Assembly (NCBI GenBank): GCA_001767525.1
Contig: MELF01000049.1
Location: forward strand, 62,001 to 126,000
Length of the DNA: 64,000 bases
Direction: 5' to 3'
Origin: Acidobacteria bacterium RIFCSPLOWO2_12_FULL_68_19
GTDB lineage: Bacteria; Acidobacteriota; Vicinamibacteria; Vicinamibacterales; UBA2999
The notes under the pieces were generated by a model, which saw only the letters and a program-made list of their open reading frames with translations, did not search any database and had not been told where the DNA came from. A program made the translations under genes and the position numbers. How positions within the stretch are numbered: the first letter of the stretch is position 1; each line of letters opens with the position of its first letter. Of the stretch, positions 51,482 through 60,027 are shown piece after piece.

Positions 51482-52036
51482 TCATCGGCGAATCACGGCG
51501 CGAGCCAGCTCCGGCATCGCCTCGTCCAGCAGCGCGCGATACAGCATCGCCGGCGAGGCGTACCGCCCAGATCCGTATCGCACCTTCCGCGCCAGGGGCT
51601 CGATGGCGAGCAGCTGACCGGTCGTGCCGCTGATGAGCACGAGCTCCACCTCGAGGAAGTAGCCGGGGTCCACCACGTACATGCCGCCCCATCCGGAGCG
51701 CGATGACACTCGCGGCGGCGCGCGCTTCAGTTTCAGCGTTCCGGTCGCGATACGTTGCGCGCCGTATTCTTCACCGAGAACGCGCCAGTACGCGTCGTCG
51801 GCCAGCAGGGCAGCGTGCTGCAGGCGGACTGGTTCCGCCTCGATGACGTCCAGGACGCCCTGCCGGCGCAGTGCGGCCCGGAGCAGCCGCGCCGCTTCGG
51901 CGTTCGCGTCGAACGACCCGTCATCCTCGACGAGGAAGCCCGCGACGAAAATGCGGTTGGTGGACCCGTACGCCGTCCCCGCCACCAGCAGGACGAGCGC
52001 GGCACCGATCGCCACACGTGAGCTGGCTCGTGACAT
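51482..52036 (-). CDS. Exported protein of unknown function, cus operon end
   Basis: A 184-residue exported protein (signal ending GTAYGS). The mature part, NRIFVAGFLVEDDGSFDANAEAARLLRAALRRQGVLDVIEAEPV, resembles the start of CsgG/FlgO-like curved beta-alpha folds and similar periplasmic factors, but identity is uncertain. It starts one base after the CusA stop (TAG then ATG), so it belongs to the RND operon. Confidence 0.6.
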   Translation of the reverse strand: MSRASSRVAIGAALVLLVAGTAYGSTNRIFVAGFLVEDDGSFDANAEAARLLRAALRRQGVLDVIEAEPVRLQHAALLADDAYWRVLGEEYGAQRIATGTLKLKRAPPRVSSRSGWGGMYVVDPGYFLEVELVLISGTTGQLLAIEPLARKVRYGSGRYASPAMLYRALLDEAMPELARAVIRR

Positions 52037-55000
52037 CTACAACCCCATTCCTGAGACGGCAAGCCGGCCCCTGCGCCACGCCCGCACTTTCATGATGTAG
52101 AAGATCACCGGCGTAATGATCAGCACGTGGATGGTTGATGTGACCATGCCGCCGATGATGGGCGCCGCGATCGGCTTCATCACGTCCGCGCCGACGCCGG
52201 TGCTCCACATGATCGGCAGCAGCCCAGCCATGACCACGCTGACCGTCATCAGCTTCGGCCGCAGCCGGAGGACCGATCCGGCCACAGTCGCCTCCCAGAT
52301 GTCCTGCGGCGTGATCTCGCCGCCCCGGCGCAGTCGTGTGTCGAGCGCTTCGTGCAGGTACACGACCATCACGACGCCGGTCTGCACGGCCACGCCGTAG
52401 AGCGCGATGTAGCCGACCCAGACGGCCACCGAGAAGTTGTAGCCGAGCAGCCACTGCAGGATGACGCCGCCCGTCATGGCATACACCACCGACAGCATGA
52501 CGATCGCCGCTTCCGACACGGAGTGGAACGTCAGGTACAGCAGCATGAAGATGATGAAGAAGACGATCGGAATGAGGATCCGGAGGCGCTCCCGCGCCCG
52601 CACCTGGAACTCGTACTGTCCGGTCCAGAGCAGCGTGTACCCGGGCGGCAGCGGGACGGCCGACTCGATCGCCGCACGCGCGCGCTCGACGTAGCCGCCG
52701 ATGTCACGCGTGGCCGTGTCGACGTAGACATACCCGGCGAGCTGCCCGTCCTCGTCCCGGATCATCGCCGGCCCCGACGTCAGCGCGATGTCCGCGAGCT
52801 GTCCGAGCGGCACCTGCGCGCCCGCCGGCGTCTTCACGAGGACTCGTTCGAGGCCGGGGATGTCCTGCCGGAAATCACGGTCGTACCGCACGTTGACGGG
52901 ATAGCGCTCCCGTCCCTCGATCGTGCGGGTCACGTTTTGCCCACCGATGGCCGACTGGATGACGTCCTGCACGTCCTCGATCGCCAGCCCGTGGCGGGCG
53001 ATCGCCTCCCGGTCGATCCGGATGTCGGTGAAATAGCCCTGCGACACGCGCTCCGCATAGACGCTGCGCGTCCCCTCGACGCCCTGGAGGACCTGTTCGA
53101 TGTCGCGGCCAATGCGCTGAATCTCGTTCAGGTCGGGCCCGAACACCTTGATGCCAATCGGCGTCTTGATGCCGGTCGACAGCATGTCGAGGCGGTTGCG
53201 AATCGGCTGCGTCCAGCTGTTCGGCAGCCCGGCGAACTGCAGCGCCTCGTCCATCTCGGCCTGGAGTCGCTCGGTCGTCATCCCCGGCCGCCACTCCGCC
53301 TTCGGCTTGAGCGTGATGGTGGTATTGACCATCCCCATGGGCGAGTTGTCCGTCGGCGTCGTGCCGCGGCCGACCGTGCCGAACACCCGTGCGACCTCCG
53401 GGAACTCGCGCAGCAGCTTGTCCTGCACCTGCAGCACGCGCGTCGCTTCGCCGATCGACATCCCCGGGGGCGAGGTCGGCATGTACAGGAAGGCGCCTTC
53501 GTACAGCGGCGGCATGAACTCGCTGCCGATGCCGAGCACGAGTGGAATCGTGAGCGGCACGACGGCGAAATTCACGAGGAGCGCCGCCCACCGCCACCGC
53601 AGCGCCAGCCGCAGCATCGGCGCGTACAGCGCGGTGAAGGAGCGCGACACGGGATTGGCCGACTCCGGCTGCAGCCGGCGGCCGCGAATGAAGATCGTCA
53701 TCAGCACCGGCACGAGCGTGATCGACAGGAGCGAGGCGAAGATCATCGCGAACGTCTTGGTGAACGCCAGCGGCCGGAACATGCGCCCTTCTTGCGCCTC
53801 GAGCAGGAACACCGGCACGAACGAGACGATGATGATCGCCAGCGAGAAGAAGATGGCGCGACCGACCTGCCGGGCCGCCTGCACGACCACGGCTGGCTGA
53901 TCCGCATAGGCCGGCACCGTTCCACCCCGCTCCTCGTCCGGCTCCGCCACGCGCCGGTACGCGTTCTCCACCATCACGATCGACGCATCCACCAGCACAC
54001 CGATCGCGAGCGCGATCCCGCCGAGCGACATGATGTTCGACGTCACGCCGAGGTAGTACATCGGGATGAAGGACGCCACGACCGCGACCGGCAGGGCGAG
54101 GATCGGAATCAGCGCCGACCGGACGTGGAACAGGAAGACGACGATCACCAGCGAGACGACGATCGCTTCCTCGATGAGCGTGGACCGGAGCGTCGCGATC
54201 GACTCGCCGACGAGCCACGAGCGATCGTAGGTGGGGACAATGCGCACCCCCGCCGGGAGCGAGGCCTCGGTCTCCTGCAGCCTGGCCTTGACGGCGTCGA
54301 TCACCTCCAGCGCGTTCCCGCCGAACCGCATGACGACGATCCCGCCGACCACCTCGCCGCGGCCGTCGAGCTCTGCCACGCCGCGGCGGATGTCGGGGCC
54401 GATCCGCACCTGCGCCACGTCGCGCACGCGGACCGGCGTGCCGGCGGCGCTCGCGCCGAGCGAAATCTGCTCGATGTCGGCGGACGACTGCAGGTAGCCC
54501 CGCCCGCGGACCATGTACTCGCGGCCGGCGAACTCCAGGAGCCGCCCCTCGACGTCGTTGTTGCTCGCCTGAATGGCGCGGACCACGTCCTTCACGGCAA
54601 GGTCGTACGCGGAGAGCTTGTTCGGATCGAGGCTCACCTGGTACTGCTTGACGAAGCCGCCGATGCTGGCGACCTCCGCGACGCCGGGCACCGCGGCCAG
54701 CCAGTAGCGCAGATGCCAGTCCTGCAGGCCGCGCAGATCCGCGAGCGTGTGCCGACCGGTCTCATCGACGAGCGCGTACTCGAACACCCAGCCGACACCG
54801 GTGGCATCCGGGCCGATCACTGGATCGACGCCCTCCGGCAACTGGCGGCGGATGCCCTGCAGGTACTCCACCACCCGGCTGCGGGCCCAGTAGAGATCGG
54901 TGCCGTCCTCGAAGATGACGTAGACGTACGAGATCCCGAAGTCGGTGAAGCCGCGGACCGTCCGTACGTTGGGTGCCGAGATCAACGCCGTGACGATCGG

Positions 55001-55201
55001 GTAGGTGATCTGATCCTCGATCAGGTCGGGGCTGCGTCCCTCCCACTCGGTCGATACGATCACCTGGACGTCGGAGATATCCGGCACCGCGTCGAGCGGC
55101 GTCGCCGTCATCGCCCAGACGCCCCACAGCGTCAATGCGACGGTGCCGGTGAAGACGAGAAACCGGTTCCTCGCGCACCACTCGATCGTGCGTTCAATCA
55201 T
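52037..55201 (-). CDS. RND heavy-metal efflux pump, inner-membrane subunit (CusA/CzcA family)
   Basis: A 1054-residue RND pump. It opens IERTIEWCARNRFLVF and has PDISDVQVIVSTEWEGRSPDLIEDQITYPI, the heavy-metal exporter signature, twelve membrane helices and two large periplasmic loops. The central helix has GVLVDASIVMVENAYRR and the periplasmic porter domain carries methionines (LDMLSTGIKTPIGI), which suits Cu(I)/Ag(I) rather than Zn/Co. It works with the adaptor and outer-membrane genes upstream as a tripartite pump. ATG 55201 is chosen over GTG 55210. Confidence 0.93.
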   Translation of the reverse strand: MIERTIEWCARNRFLVFTGTVALTLWGVWAMTATPLDAVPDISDVQVIVSTEWEGRSPDLIEDQITYPIVTALISAPNVRTVRGFTDFGISYVYVIFEDGTDLYWARSRVVEYLQGIRRQLPEGVDPVIGPDATGVGWVFEYALVDETGRHTLADLRGLQDWHLRYWLAAVPGVAEVASIGGFVKQYQVSLDPNKLSAYDLAVKDVVRAIQASNNDVEGRLLEFAGREYMVRGRGYLQSSADIEQISLGASAAGTPVRVRDVAQVRIGPDIRRGVAELDGRGEVVGGIVVMRFGGNALEVIDAVKARLQETEASLPAGVRIVPTYDRSWLVGESIATLRSTLIEEAIVVSLVIVVFLFHVRSALIPILALPVAVVASFIPMYYLGVTSNIMSLGGIALAIGVLVDASIVMVENAYRRVAEPDEERGGTVPAYADQPAVVVQAARQVGRAIFFSLAIIIVSFVPVFLLEAQEGRMFRPLAFTKTFAMIFASLLSITLVPVLMTIFIRGRRLQPESANPVSRSFTALYAPMLRLALRWRWAALLVNFAVVPLTIPLVLGIGSEFMPPLYEGAFLYMPTSPPGMSIGEATRVLQVQDKLLREFPEVARVFGTVGRGTTPTDNSPMGMVNTTITLKPKAEWRPGMTTERLQAEMDEALQFAGLPNSWTQPIRNRLDMLSTGIKTPIGIKVFGPDLNEIQRIGRDIEQVLQGVEGTRSVYAERVSQGYFTDIRIDREAIARHGLAIEDVQDVIQSAIGGQNVTRTIEGRERYPVNVRYDRDFRQDIPGLERVLVKTPAGAQVPLGQLADIALTSGPAMIRDEDGQLAGYVYVDTATRDIGGYVERARAAIESAVPLPPGYTLLWTGQYEFQVRARERLRILIPIVFFIIFMLLYLTFHSVSEAAIVMLSVVYAMTGGVILQWLLGYNFSVAVWVGYIALYGVAVQTGVVMVVYLHEALDTRLRRGGEITPQDIWEATVAGSVLRLRPKLMTVSVVMAGLLPIMWSTGVGADVMKPIAAPIIGGMVTSTIHVLIITPVIFYIMKVRAWRRGRLAVSGMGL

Positions 55202-55243
55202 GCCTGTCACTCATCAGGATGCCGACGTGCCTCGTACCCCACC

Positions 55244-55693
55244 TCATTGCGCGGTGACCGACAGCGTCTCGCTGTCAATCGGCTGGCCGCCACGGCTCAC
55301 CGTGACGGTCACATCCCAGCTCCCGGCCATCAACACCATGCCGGTCCCGGTATACCGGCCGCTCCCCTCGTGCGTGAGCTCGACGCGGTTCCGCATCTCG
55401 CGCATGTTCATCTGCGGCATCGCGGCCATGTAGAACTCCGCCGACACGCTGGCGTCGGTCACCGGCCGCCCGTTCTCGTCCATCACCGCCACCTCGAACC
55501 TGTTCTCGCCCGTCTTCGGCGGCGCCGGAGTGCTCGCGAACGCGATCGTCAGGTCCCGCGCCGCTCCCGCTGTCGGCGCGGCCGCCGCCGGGGCCGCGGG
55601 AGCGGTGTCGCCCGCCGGCGGCTGACTGCTTCCACACGCGGCCACGAATGCACCACCTGCCACCAGTCCGAGCATCACGATCAGTCGTGTCAT
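55244..55693 (-). CDS. FixH/YtkA-like lipoprotein
   Basis: A 149-residue lipoprotein: lipobox VAACGSS near 18-23, a Pro/Ala linker, then an immunoglobulin-like YtkA/FixH domain (DLTIAFASTPAPPKTGENRFEVAVMDENGRPVTDASVSAEFYMAAMPQMNM). Met-rich MAAMPQMNMREM could bind Cu(I). The domain is repeated at the C terminus of the adaptor encoded just upstream. Function is likely metal-site or copper delivery in the periplasm. Confidence 0.8.
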   Translation of the reverse strand: MTRLIVMLGLVAGGAFVAACGSSQPPAGDTAPAAPAAAAPTAGAARDLTIAFASTPAPPKTGENRFEVAVMDENGRPVTDASVSAEFYMAAMPQMNMREMRNRVELTHEGSGRYTGTGMVLMAGSWDVTVTVSRGGQPIDSETLSVTAQ

Positions 55694-55704
55694 CGTCGTC
55701 TCCT

Positions 55705-57225
55705 TCACCTCACCAGTACCGCGAACTGCCTCGACCCCACACGCTGGCCGTCCCTGTTGACATTCACCGTCACGTCCCATCGACCGCCCGTCATCACCTG
55801 ACCCGTGCCGCGGTACAGGCCTCCTCCGACCGGCGCCAGCGTCGTGTCGGTCCGCACCGCCGGCATGTTCATCGCCGGCATCGCCGCCATGAAGAAGGTC
55901 ACGGTAACCGCCCCGTCCGGAACCGATCGCCCGGATGCGTCCTTCACCGTCACCTCGAACGTGTTGTCTCCCGTTCGCGGCGGATCGGGTTCGGTCCTGA
56001 AGGTGATCGCGACGGTCTCGGCAGCGGCGCCGGCCGAGGCGGGAGCGGGCCCCGCCTCGTACCGCTCGACGGAGGCGCGGAGCTGACTTTCGGAATCGAG
56101 GAAGAAGGTGGCGCCAAGCGCGACCTGCTCGCCGGGCTTCAGGCCGTCGAGGATCTGCACGCGGTCGCCGAGCCGCTGTCCCACCGTGACGTCGCGCGGC
56201 AGGAAGTAGCCGTTCCCCTCGGCCACGAAGACGCGCTGACGCGTGCCTGAGTCGAGCAGCGCGTCCGACGGGACGGTGATGCTCCTGCCGAGCGGCGCCT
56301 CCAGCGCGACGTTCGCGTACATGCCGGGCTTCAGCCGGGTGCCGCGGTTGGCGAATGCGAACCGGACCCGCATCGTCCGGGTCCTTTCCTCGACGAACGG
56401 ATAGATGTAGATGGCGCGGCCGGCGAATCGCTCGCCGGGATAGGCGTCGAGCGTCACCGTGGCCGATTGGCCGACGTGGATGAGCGGCATGTCGTGTTCG
56501 TAGATATCCGCTTCCACCCAGACCTGCGTGAGATCCGCGATCTTGAAGAGCGTCTGCCCGGGCGTGACGAACATGCCTTCGAGGACGTGCTTCTCGATGA
56601 CGTAGCCACTGACGGGCGAGCGGAACGTGACGGCGGTCTGCGGCTGCCTCGTCTCATCGAGCGCCTGCATCTGGTCGGAGGGAATGTCCCAGAGGGCGAT
56701 GCGCGTGCGGGCGGACTCGACCAGGCGCTCGGCCCGCTCGCGCGCGTCCGGGATGCGCGACTGGCGCAGCTGGTCGCGCGTCGTGAGCGCCAGCAGATAC
56801 TCCTGCTGCGTGCTGAGCAGCTCGGGGCTGTAGATGGTGAAGAGCGGCTCCCCGCTCGACACGAACCGGCCCGTATAGTCGACGTGCAGATCGCGAATCC
56901 ACCCCTCGACCTTCAGGTTCACGTCGCTCAGGCGCGTCTCGTCGTAGCGCACCGTGGCGACGGTGCGAATCGTCTTGGCGAGCAGCGCCTGTTCGACCGG
57001 CGCCGTACGGACGCCGATCAACTGCTGACGCCGGAGATCCAGGTTGACCGGGGCGCGTGCGTCGGGAGCCTGCGCGTGCGGCTCCGGCCGAAGCGGCGTG
57101 TCGACCGCCGTCTCCGCCGGCACTTCTCCGGTCCGCTGGCGCAGGCCGAGCGCCGCAGCCGCCGCGACCCCAACGAGCGCCACGAGCGCCGCGGCCAGTA
57201 TCTTGCGCGTGGGTGTGGTCGTCAT
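55705..57225 (-). CDS. RND efflux periplasmic adaptor (CusB-like) with fused C-terminal YtkA-like domain
   Basis: A 506-residue membrane-fusion protein. N-terminal membrane anchor (ILAAALVALVGVAAAA), the coiled-coil hairpin with ELLSTQQEYLLAL, lipoyl and beta-barrel parts (PGQTLFKIADLTQVWVEADIYEHDM, AIYIYPFVEERTRTMRVR), then a C-terminal domain from about 400: TVAITFRTEPDPPRTGDNTFEVTVKDASGRSVPDGAVTVTFFMAAMPAMNM. That domain is a close copy of the lipoprotein 12 bases downstream. ATG 57225 has GGAGAGG 5 bases upstream; ATG 57240 overlaps the CusC stop (ATGA). Confidence 0.9.
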   Translation of the reverse strand: MTTTPTRKILAAALVALVGVAAAAALGLRQRTGEVPAETAVDTPLRPEPHAQAPDARAPVNLDLRRQQLIGVRTAPVEQALLAKTIRTVATVRYDETRLSDVNLKVEGWIRDLHVDYTGRFVSSGEPLFTIYSPELLSTQQEYLLALTTRDQLRQSRIPDARERAERLVESARTRIALWDIPSDQMQALDETRQPQTAVTFRSPVSGYVIEKHVLEGMFVTPGQTLFKIADLTQVWVEADIYEHDMPLIHVGQSATVTLDAYPGERFAGRAIYIYPFVEERTRTMRVRFAFANRGTRLKPGMYANVALEAPLGRSITVPSDALLDSGTRQRVFVAEGNGYFLPRDVTVGQRLGDRVQILDGLKPGEQVALGATFFLDSESQLRASVERYEAGPAPASAGAAAETVAITFRTEPDPPRTGDNTFEVTVKDASGRSVPDGAVTVTFFMAAMPAMNMPAVRTDTTLAPVGGGLYRGTGQVMTGGRWDVTVNVNRDGQRVGSRQFAVLVR

Positions 57226-57236
57226 GATCCCTCTCC

Positions 57237-58598
57237 TCATGGCTGCTCGATGCCGTCCGCGGCAAACATTGCCGGCGCGAGGTCGGTTCCGACGGCGCGT
57301 TCGAGGTCGGCGATGGCCTCCTCGAGGTCGCTCACCGCGCCGTAGTAGGCGAGCTGCGCGTCGAGCAAGACGCGCTGGTTGTCGATGAGCGCGAGGAAGT
57401 CGACGCGGTCGGCCTGATAGGCGACGCGCGAGACCTCGAAGGTCTGCTCCGACTGCGGCACGATGCTGGTCCGCAGCAGATCGGCCCGCTGCGCCGCCGA
57501 TTGGACGCGCACGTACGCCTCCTGCACGGCGTACCGGACGGCATTCTCGACGGCTCGCGCGCGCGCGACCGCGGCGTCGATCTCCGCCCGCGCCGCGGCG
57601 ACGCGCGCATCCAGCCGGCCCCGCGACCATGGCGCCCCGGGCCACGTCATCCCCACGGTGGCGGTCCACGCGTCGCCGCCGCGCGGCGTCAGCATGTAGC
57701 CGCCCCCAACGAAGAAATCCGGCGTGTACTCCGCCCGGGCCGCCGCAAGCCCCGCCTGCGCCCGCTCGCGCTGGAGGGCGGCGGCACGCAGCTCCGGCTG
57801 CCGCTCGAGGGCCAGGCGCTGCAGCTCAACAGCGGCGGGCAGGAGGACGCGCTCGCGTGGCCTCCCCACGGGACCGATGGGCGCGTCGGGCGGCCGGTCG
57901 AGCAGCGTGTTGAGCTGTGCCTCGGCGATGCGGGCCCGCTCGTCCATCATCACGAGGTCCTCGTGGACCCGGGACAGCTCGACGACCGCCTTCAGCACGT
58001 CCTGCTGCGAGATTCGGCCCGTCGCGTACTTGGCCTCGGAGATGTCGGCGAGCTGCCGCAGCAGATCGACGCTCGCCAGGTGGATGTCGATGTGCGTGCG
58101 CGCCAGGAACAGCTCCGCGTAGGCGCGCTTGACCTCGTCCACCACCGCGCGCGCCCGGATCGCGATCTCGCCCGCCGCCACATCGGCTTCCTTGTCCAAA
58201 ACGGCGGCACGAGCTCGACGCTTTCCTCGCCCGGGAAGGTCTTGCCCGAAGGTCAGCATGTACATGCTCGTGTCGCGCGGGTTGACCGAGCCTATCGGCC
58301 ACTGCCAGATCTGCGCCTCGAGCGACGGCGGCATCAGGAATCGCTCCTCCGCCGGACGCAGGCGCGCGGCGTCGAACTGCCTCCGCAGCGCGACCAGCGT
58401 TGGATTGCGCGCGAGCGCCTCGTCGAGCGCCGCATCGAGCGTCAGCGGTGGTCCTTCGTGCGCATGCCGCTGCTCGAAGGTGTGCAGGCCGTCCTGCAGC
58501 TGCCGCGGAGTCGCGGCGCCAGCCGTGGCGCCCGAATCGGCCCAGGCCGGTCCGGCGGCGGCGAGCGCAAGAAGTACGGCGAAGATGTGTCGAGACAT
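57237..58598 (-). CDS. TolC-family outer-membrane factor (CusC-like)
   Basis: A 453-residue outer-membrane efflux protein. Signal ends PAWAD; two outer-membrane efflux repeats give LTLDAALDEALARNPTLVALRRQFDAAR and QRERAQAGLAAARAEYTPDFFVGGGY, each long-helix coiled coil. The Q-G-tail ends MFAADGIEQP. Forms the export duct of the tripartite metal pump with the adaptor and CusA-like genes downstream. Its stop overlaps a possible adaptor start. Confidence 0.9.
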   Translation of the reverse strand: MSRHIFAVLLALAAAGPAWADSGATAGAATPRQLQDGLHTFEQRHAHEGPPLTLDAALDEALARNPTLVALRRQFDAARLRPAEERFLMPPSLEAQIWQWPIGSVNPRDTSMYMLTFGQDLPGRGKRRARAAVLDKEADVAAGEIAIRARAVVDEVKRAYAELFLARTHIDIHLASVDLLRQLADISEAKYATGRISQQDVLKAVVELSRVHEDLVMMDERARIAEAQLNTLLDRPPDAPIGPVGRPRERVLLPAAVELQRLALERQPELRAAALQRERAQAGLAAARAEYTPDFFVGGGYMLTPRGGDAWTATVGMTWPGAPWSRGRLDARVAAARAEIDAAVARARAVENAVRYAVQEAYVRVQSAAQRADLLRTSIVPQSEQTFEVSRVAYQADRVDFLALIDNQRVLLDAQLAYYGAVSDLEEAIADLERAVGTDLAPAMFAADGIEQP

Positions 58599-58734
58599 GG
58601 CAATTTCCAGCCCTGGACCCGAGCGGCTCTGGCGGGCGGGCCTGGCCCGCGAGCCGATCACCACGGACGTGCAACAACAGCCACCGCCGGTACGCACGAC
58701 CGGCGTACTCGCGGGACACCGAGAGGAAGCGGGA

Positions 58735-59097
58735 CTAGATCAGGAAGGACGCGAGAAGGACGTACAGAGGCGGCGAACCCAACTGACGCGGAGCGCGGTC
58801 ATGGAGAGCCGCAGGAGGCACGAACGGACGGACGTCCGGCAACGCCGAGGGTACGGCGGGCGCCGGTCGCATCGGATGTGCGACCTGGCCGTCTCGGTCC
58901 GCTGGCGCGTTCAACTGCTCCGACGTTGCACAGCAGTCGGTCACGCTCGCCCCGGACGCGAGATCGCCCAGATGGGCGCAGCAGATGTGACGGTCCGCGG
59001 CGGCGCTCGACCAGCCAGCGCACGCCGCCAGTGCGGGTGCGGCCGTCCAGACCAGGAGCAGCAACGCACAGGCGGCGGCAGATCGACGAAGCCTCAC
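58735..59097 (-). CDS. Exported Cys-rich protein
   Basis: About 120 residues: signal RSAAACALLLLVWTAAPALA, then ACAGWSSAAADRHICCAHLGDLASGASVTDCCATSEQ, with paired cysteines (C-C, C-C), then a Pro-rich tail and a final hydrophobic LYVLLASFLI. The two CC pairs with nearby His suggest metal binding. GTG 59097 is set by GGAG 6 bases upstream. It lies between the DUF6152 gene and cusC. Confidence 0.6.
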   Translation of the reverse strand: MRLRRSAAACALLLLVWTAAPALAACAGWSSAAADRHICCAHLGDLASGASVTDCCATSEQLNAPADRDGQVAHPMRPAPAVPSALPDVRPFVPPAALHDRAPRQLGSPPLYVLLASFLI

Positions 59098-59114
59098 CAC
59101 GTCTCCATGGTACT

Positions 59115-59507
59115 TCACATCCCGCGCGGCCGCATCTTCCAGAGGAAACCGTCCTTCGGCCGCTGCATGCTCGTCATGCGCACCCGGTGGTCGGTGGGAT
59201 TCCTCCCAGGCCACCCGCTGACGATCACGTAGTCGCCCAGCTTCAGCGTCTCGGGCGTCACGCCCTGGCCCCCGAGCTCGGCCGCCCCAACCCACTCCAC
59301 GGCGTACCGCACGAGGGAGCCGTCCTTCTCCTTCACGACAACGTGGACGAAGGAGTGCGGATTGCGCAGGACAATCTGCGCCAGCTCGCCCTGGATGGTG
59401 ACGGTCCGGTCTTCGACGTAGATGTCGGGAAATGAATGATGCGCGCGCGCCGGCGCGGCCATCGCGAACGCTCCAGCCGCCACGAGCGCAGCTAGAAGAC
59501 GCCTCAT
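59115..59507 (-). CDS. DUF6152 exported protein (head of the cus operon)
   Basis: A 130-residue protein: signal ending APARA, then H23-H24-S-F, R-N-P-H51, YAVEWVGAAELG and GDYVIVSGWPGRNP. Signal cleavage at A-R-A would expose His-His. It is the only DUF6152 copy outside 22-34 kb and heads a minus-strand cluster running into cusCBA, tying the family to metal efflux. It is divergent from arsR. Confidence 0.87.
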   Translation of the reverse strand: MRRLLAALVAAGAFAMAAPARAHHSFPDIYVEDRTVTIQGELAQIVLRNPHSFVHVVVKEKDGSLVRYAVEWVGAAELGGQGVTPETLKLGDYVIVSGWPGRNPTDHRVRMTSMQRPKDGFLWKMRPRGM

Positions 59508-59604
59508 GGGACCCTCCGAGACATCCCCATGGTAGTTGAACGCCGGCGCAACACGCCCTGAAGAGTACCTGAATTCTTCGTCAGGATTCCATCGGGTTCA
59601 GGAG

Positions 59605-59646
59605 GGAAATAGCGCTATTTCCATGATTCGGGGAATATGGTATATG
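59605..59646 (+). promoter_or_regulatory. Promoter and operator of arsR
   Basis: An 18-bp perfect palindrome, GGAAATAGCGCTATTTCC (59605-59622), overlaps a -35-like TTTCCA (59618-59623). A 17-base spacer and TATATG -10 (59641-59646) follow. With normal spacing the start would be at or near the ATG at 59653, so the arsR mRNA may be leaderless. An ArsR dimer on the palindrome would block the -35, consistent with autorepression. Confidence 0.65.
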
Positions 59647-59652
59647 TAGCCC

Positions 59653-60000
59653 ATGGGTACGGCTCAGAGCGATGTCGCCCTCGCCCGCTTTGCCGACATG
59701 CTCGCCGCCATGGGCACCGAGCCGCGCCTGCGGATTGTCCGCCTCCTGCTCGCCGCCCATCCCGCCGGCATGGTGGCCGGGGAGCTCGGCAGCGCGCTCG
59801 ATCTACCGCCGTCGACGCTGTCCCACCATCTCGACCGGCTGAAGCGTGAAGGGGTGGTGACGGTGCGCCGAGACAAGACGTTTCTCTGGTACACGGCCAA
59901 CACCGCGGCACTGGAGGAGCTCCTTCGATTCCTGTACGCCGAATGCTGCACGCGGAACTGCGCCTGCGATCCGGCGCATATCACACAGGAACATTCGTGA
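59653..60000 (+). CDS. arsR: ArsR-family arsenic-responsive repressor
   Basis: A 115-residue winged-helix repressor. The DNA-binding helices are LGSALDLPPSTLSHHLDRLKREGVVTVRR; the C-terminal tail carries C98-C99 and C103-x-C105 (AECCTRNCACD). Vicinal cysteines followed by a third Cys near the C terminus is the As(III) site type of the Acidithiobacillus ferrooxidans ArsR. Release from DNA on As(III) binding would induce arsM. It precedes arsM by 27 bases. Confidence 0.9.
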   Translation: MGTAQSDVALARFADMLAAMGTEPRLRIVRLLLAAHPAGMVAGELGSALDLPPSTLSHHLDRLKREGVVTVRRDKTFLWYTANTAALEELLRFLYAECCTRNCACDPAHITQEHS

Positions 60001-60027
60001 CTTCCGACAAGTGACATGGAGGCACCC

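Noticed and set aside
52352-55801. A very long open frame on the plus strand (over 1100 codons) opposite cusA.
   Set aside because: It is antisense to a fully convincing RND pump. It is Arg/His/Asp-rich without domains, the usual shadow of a GC-rich gene.
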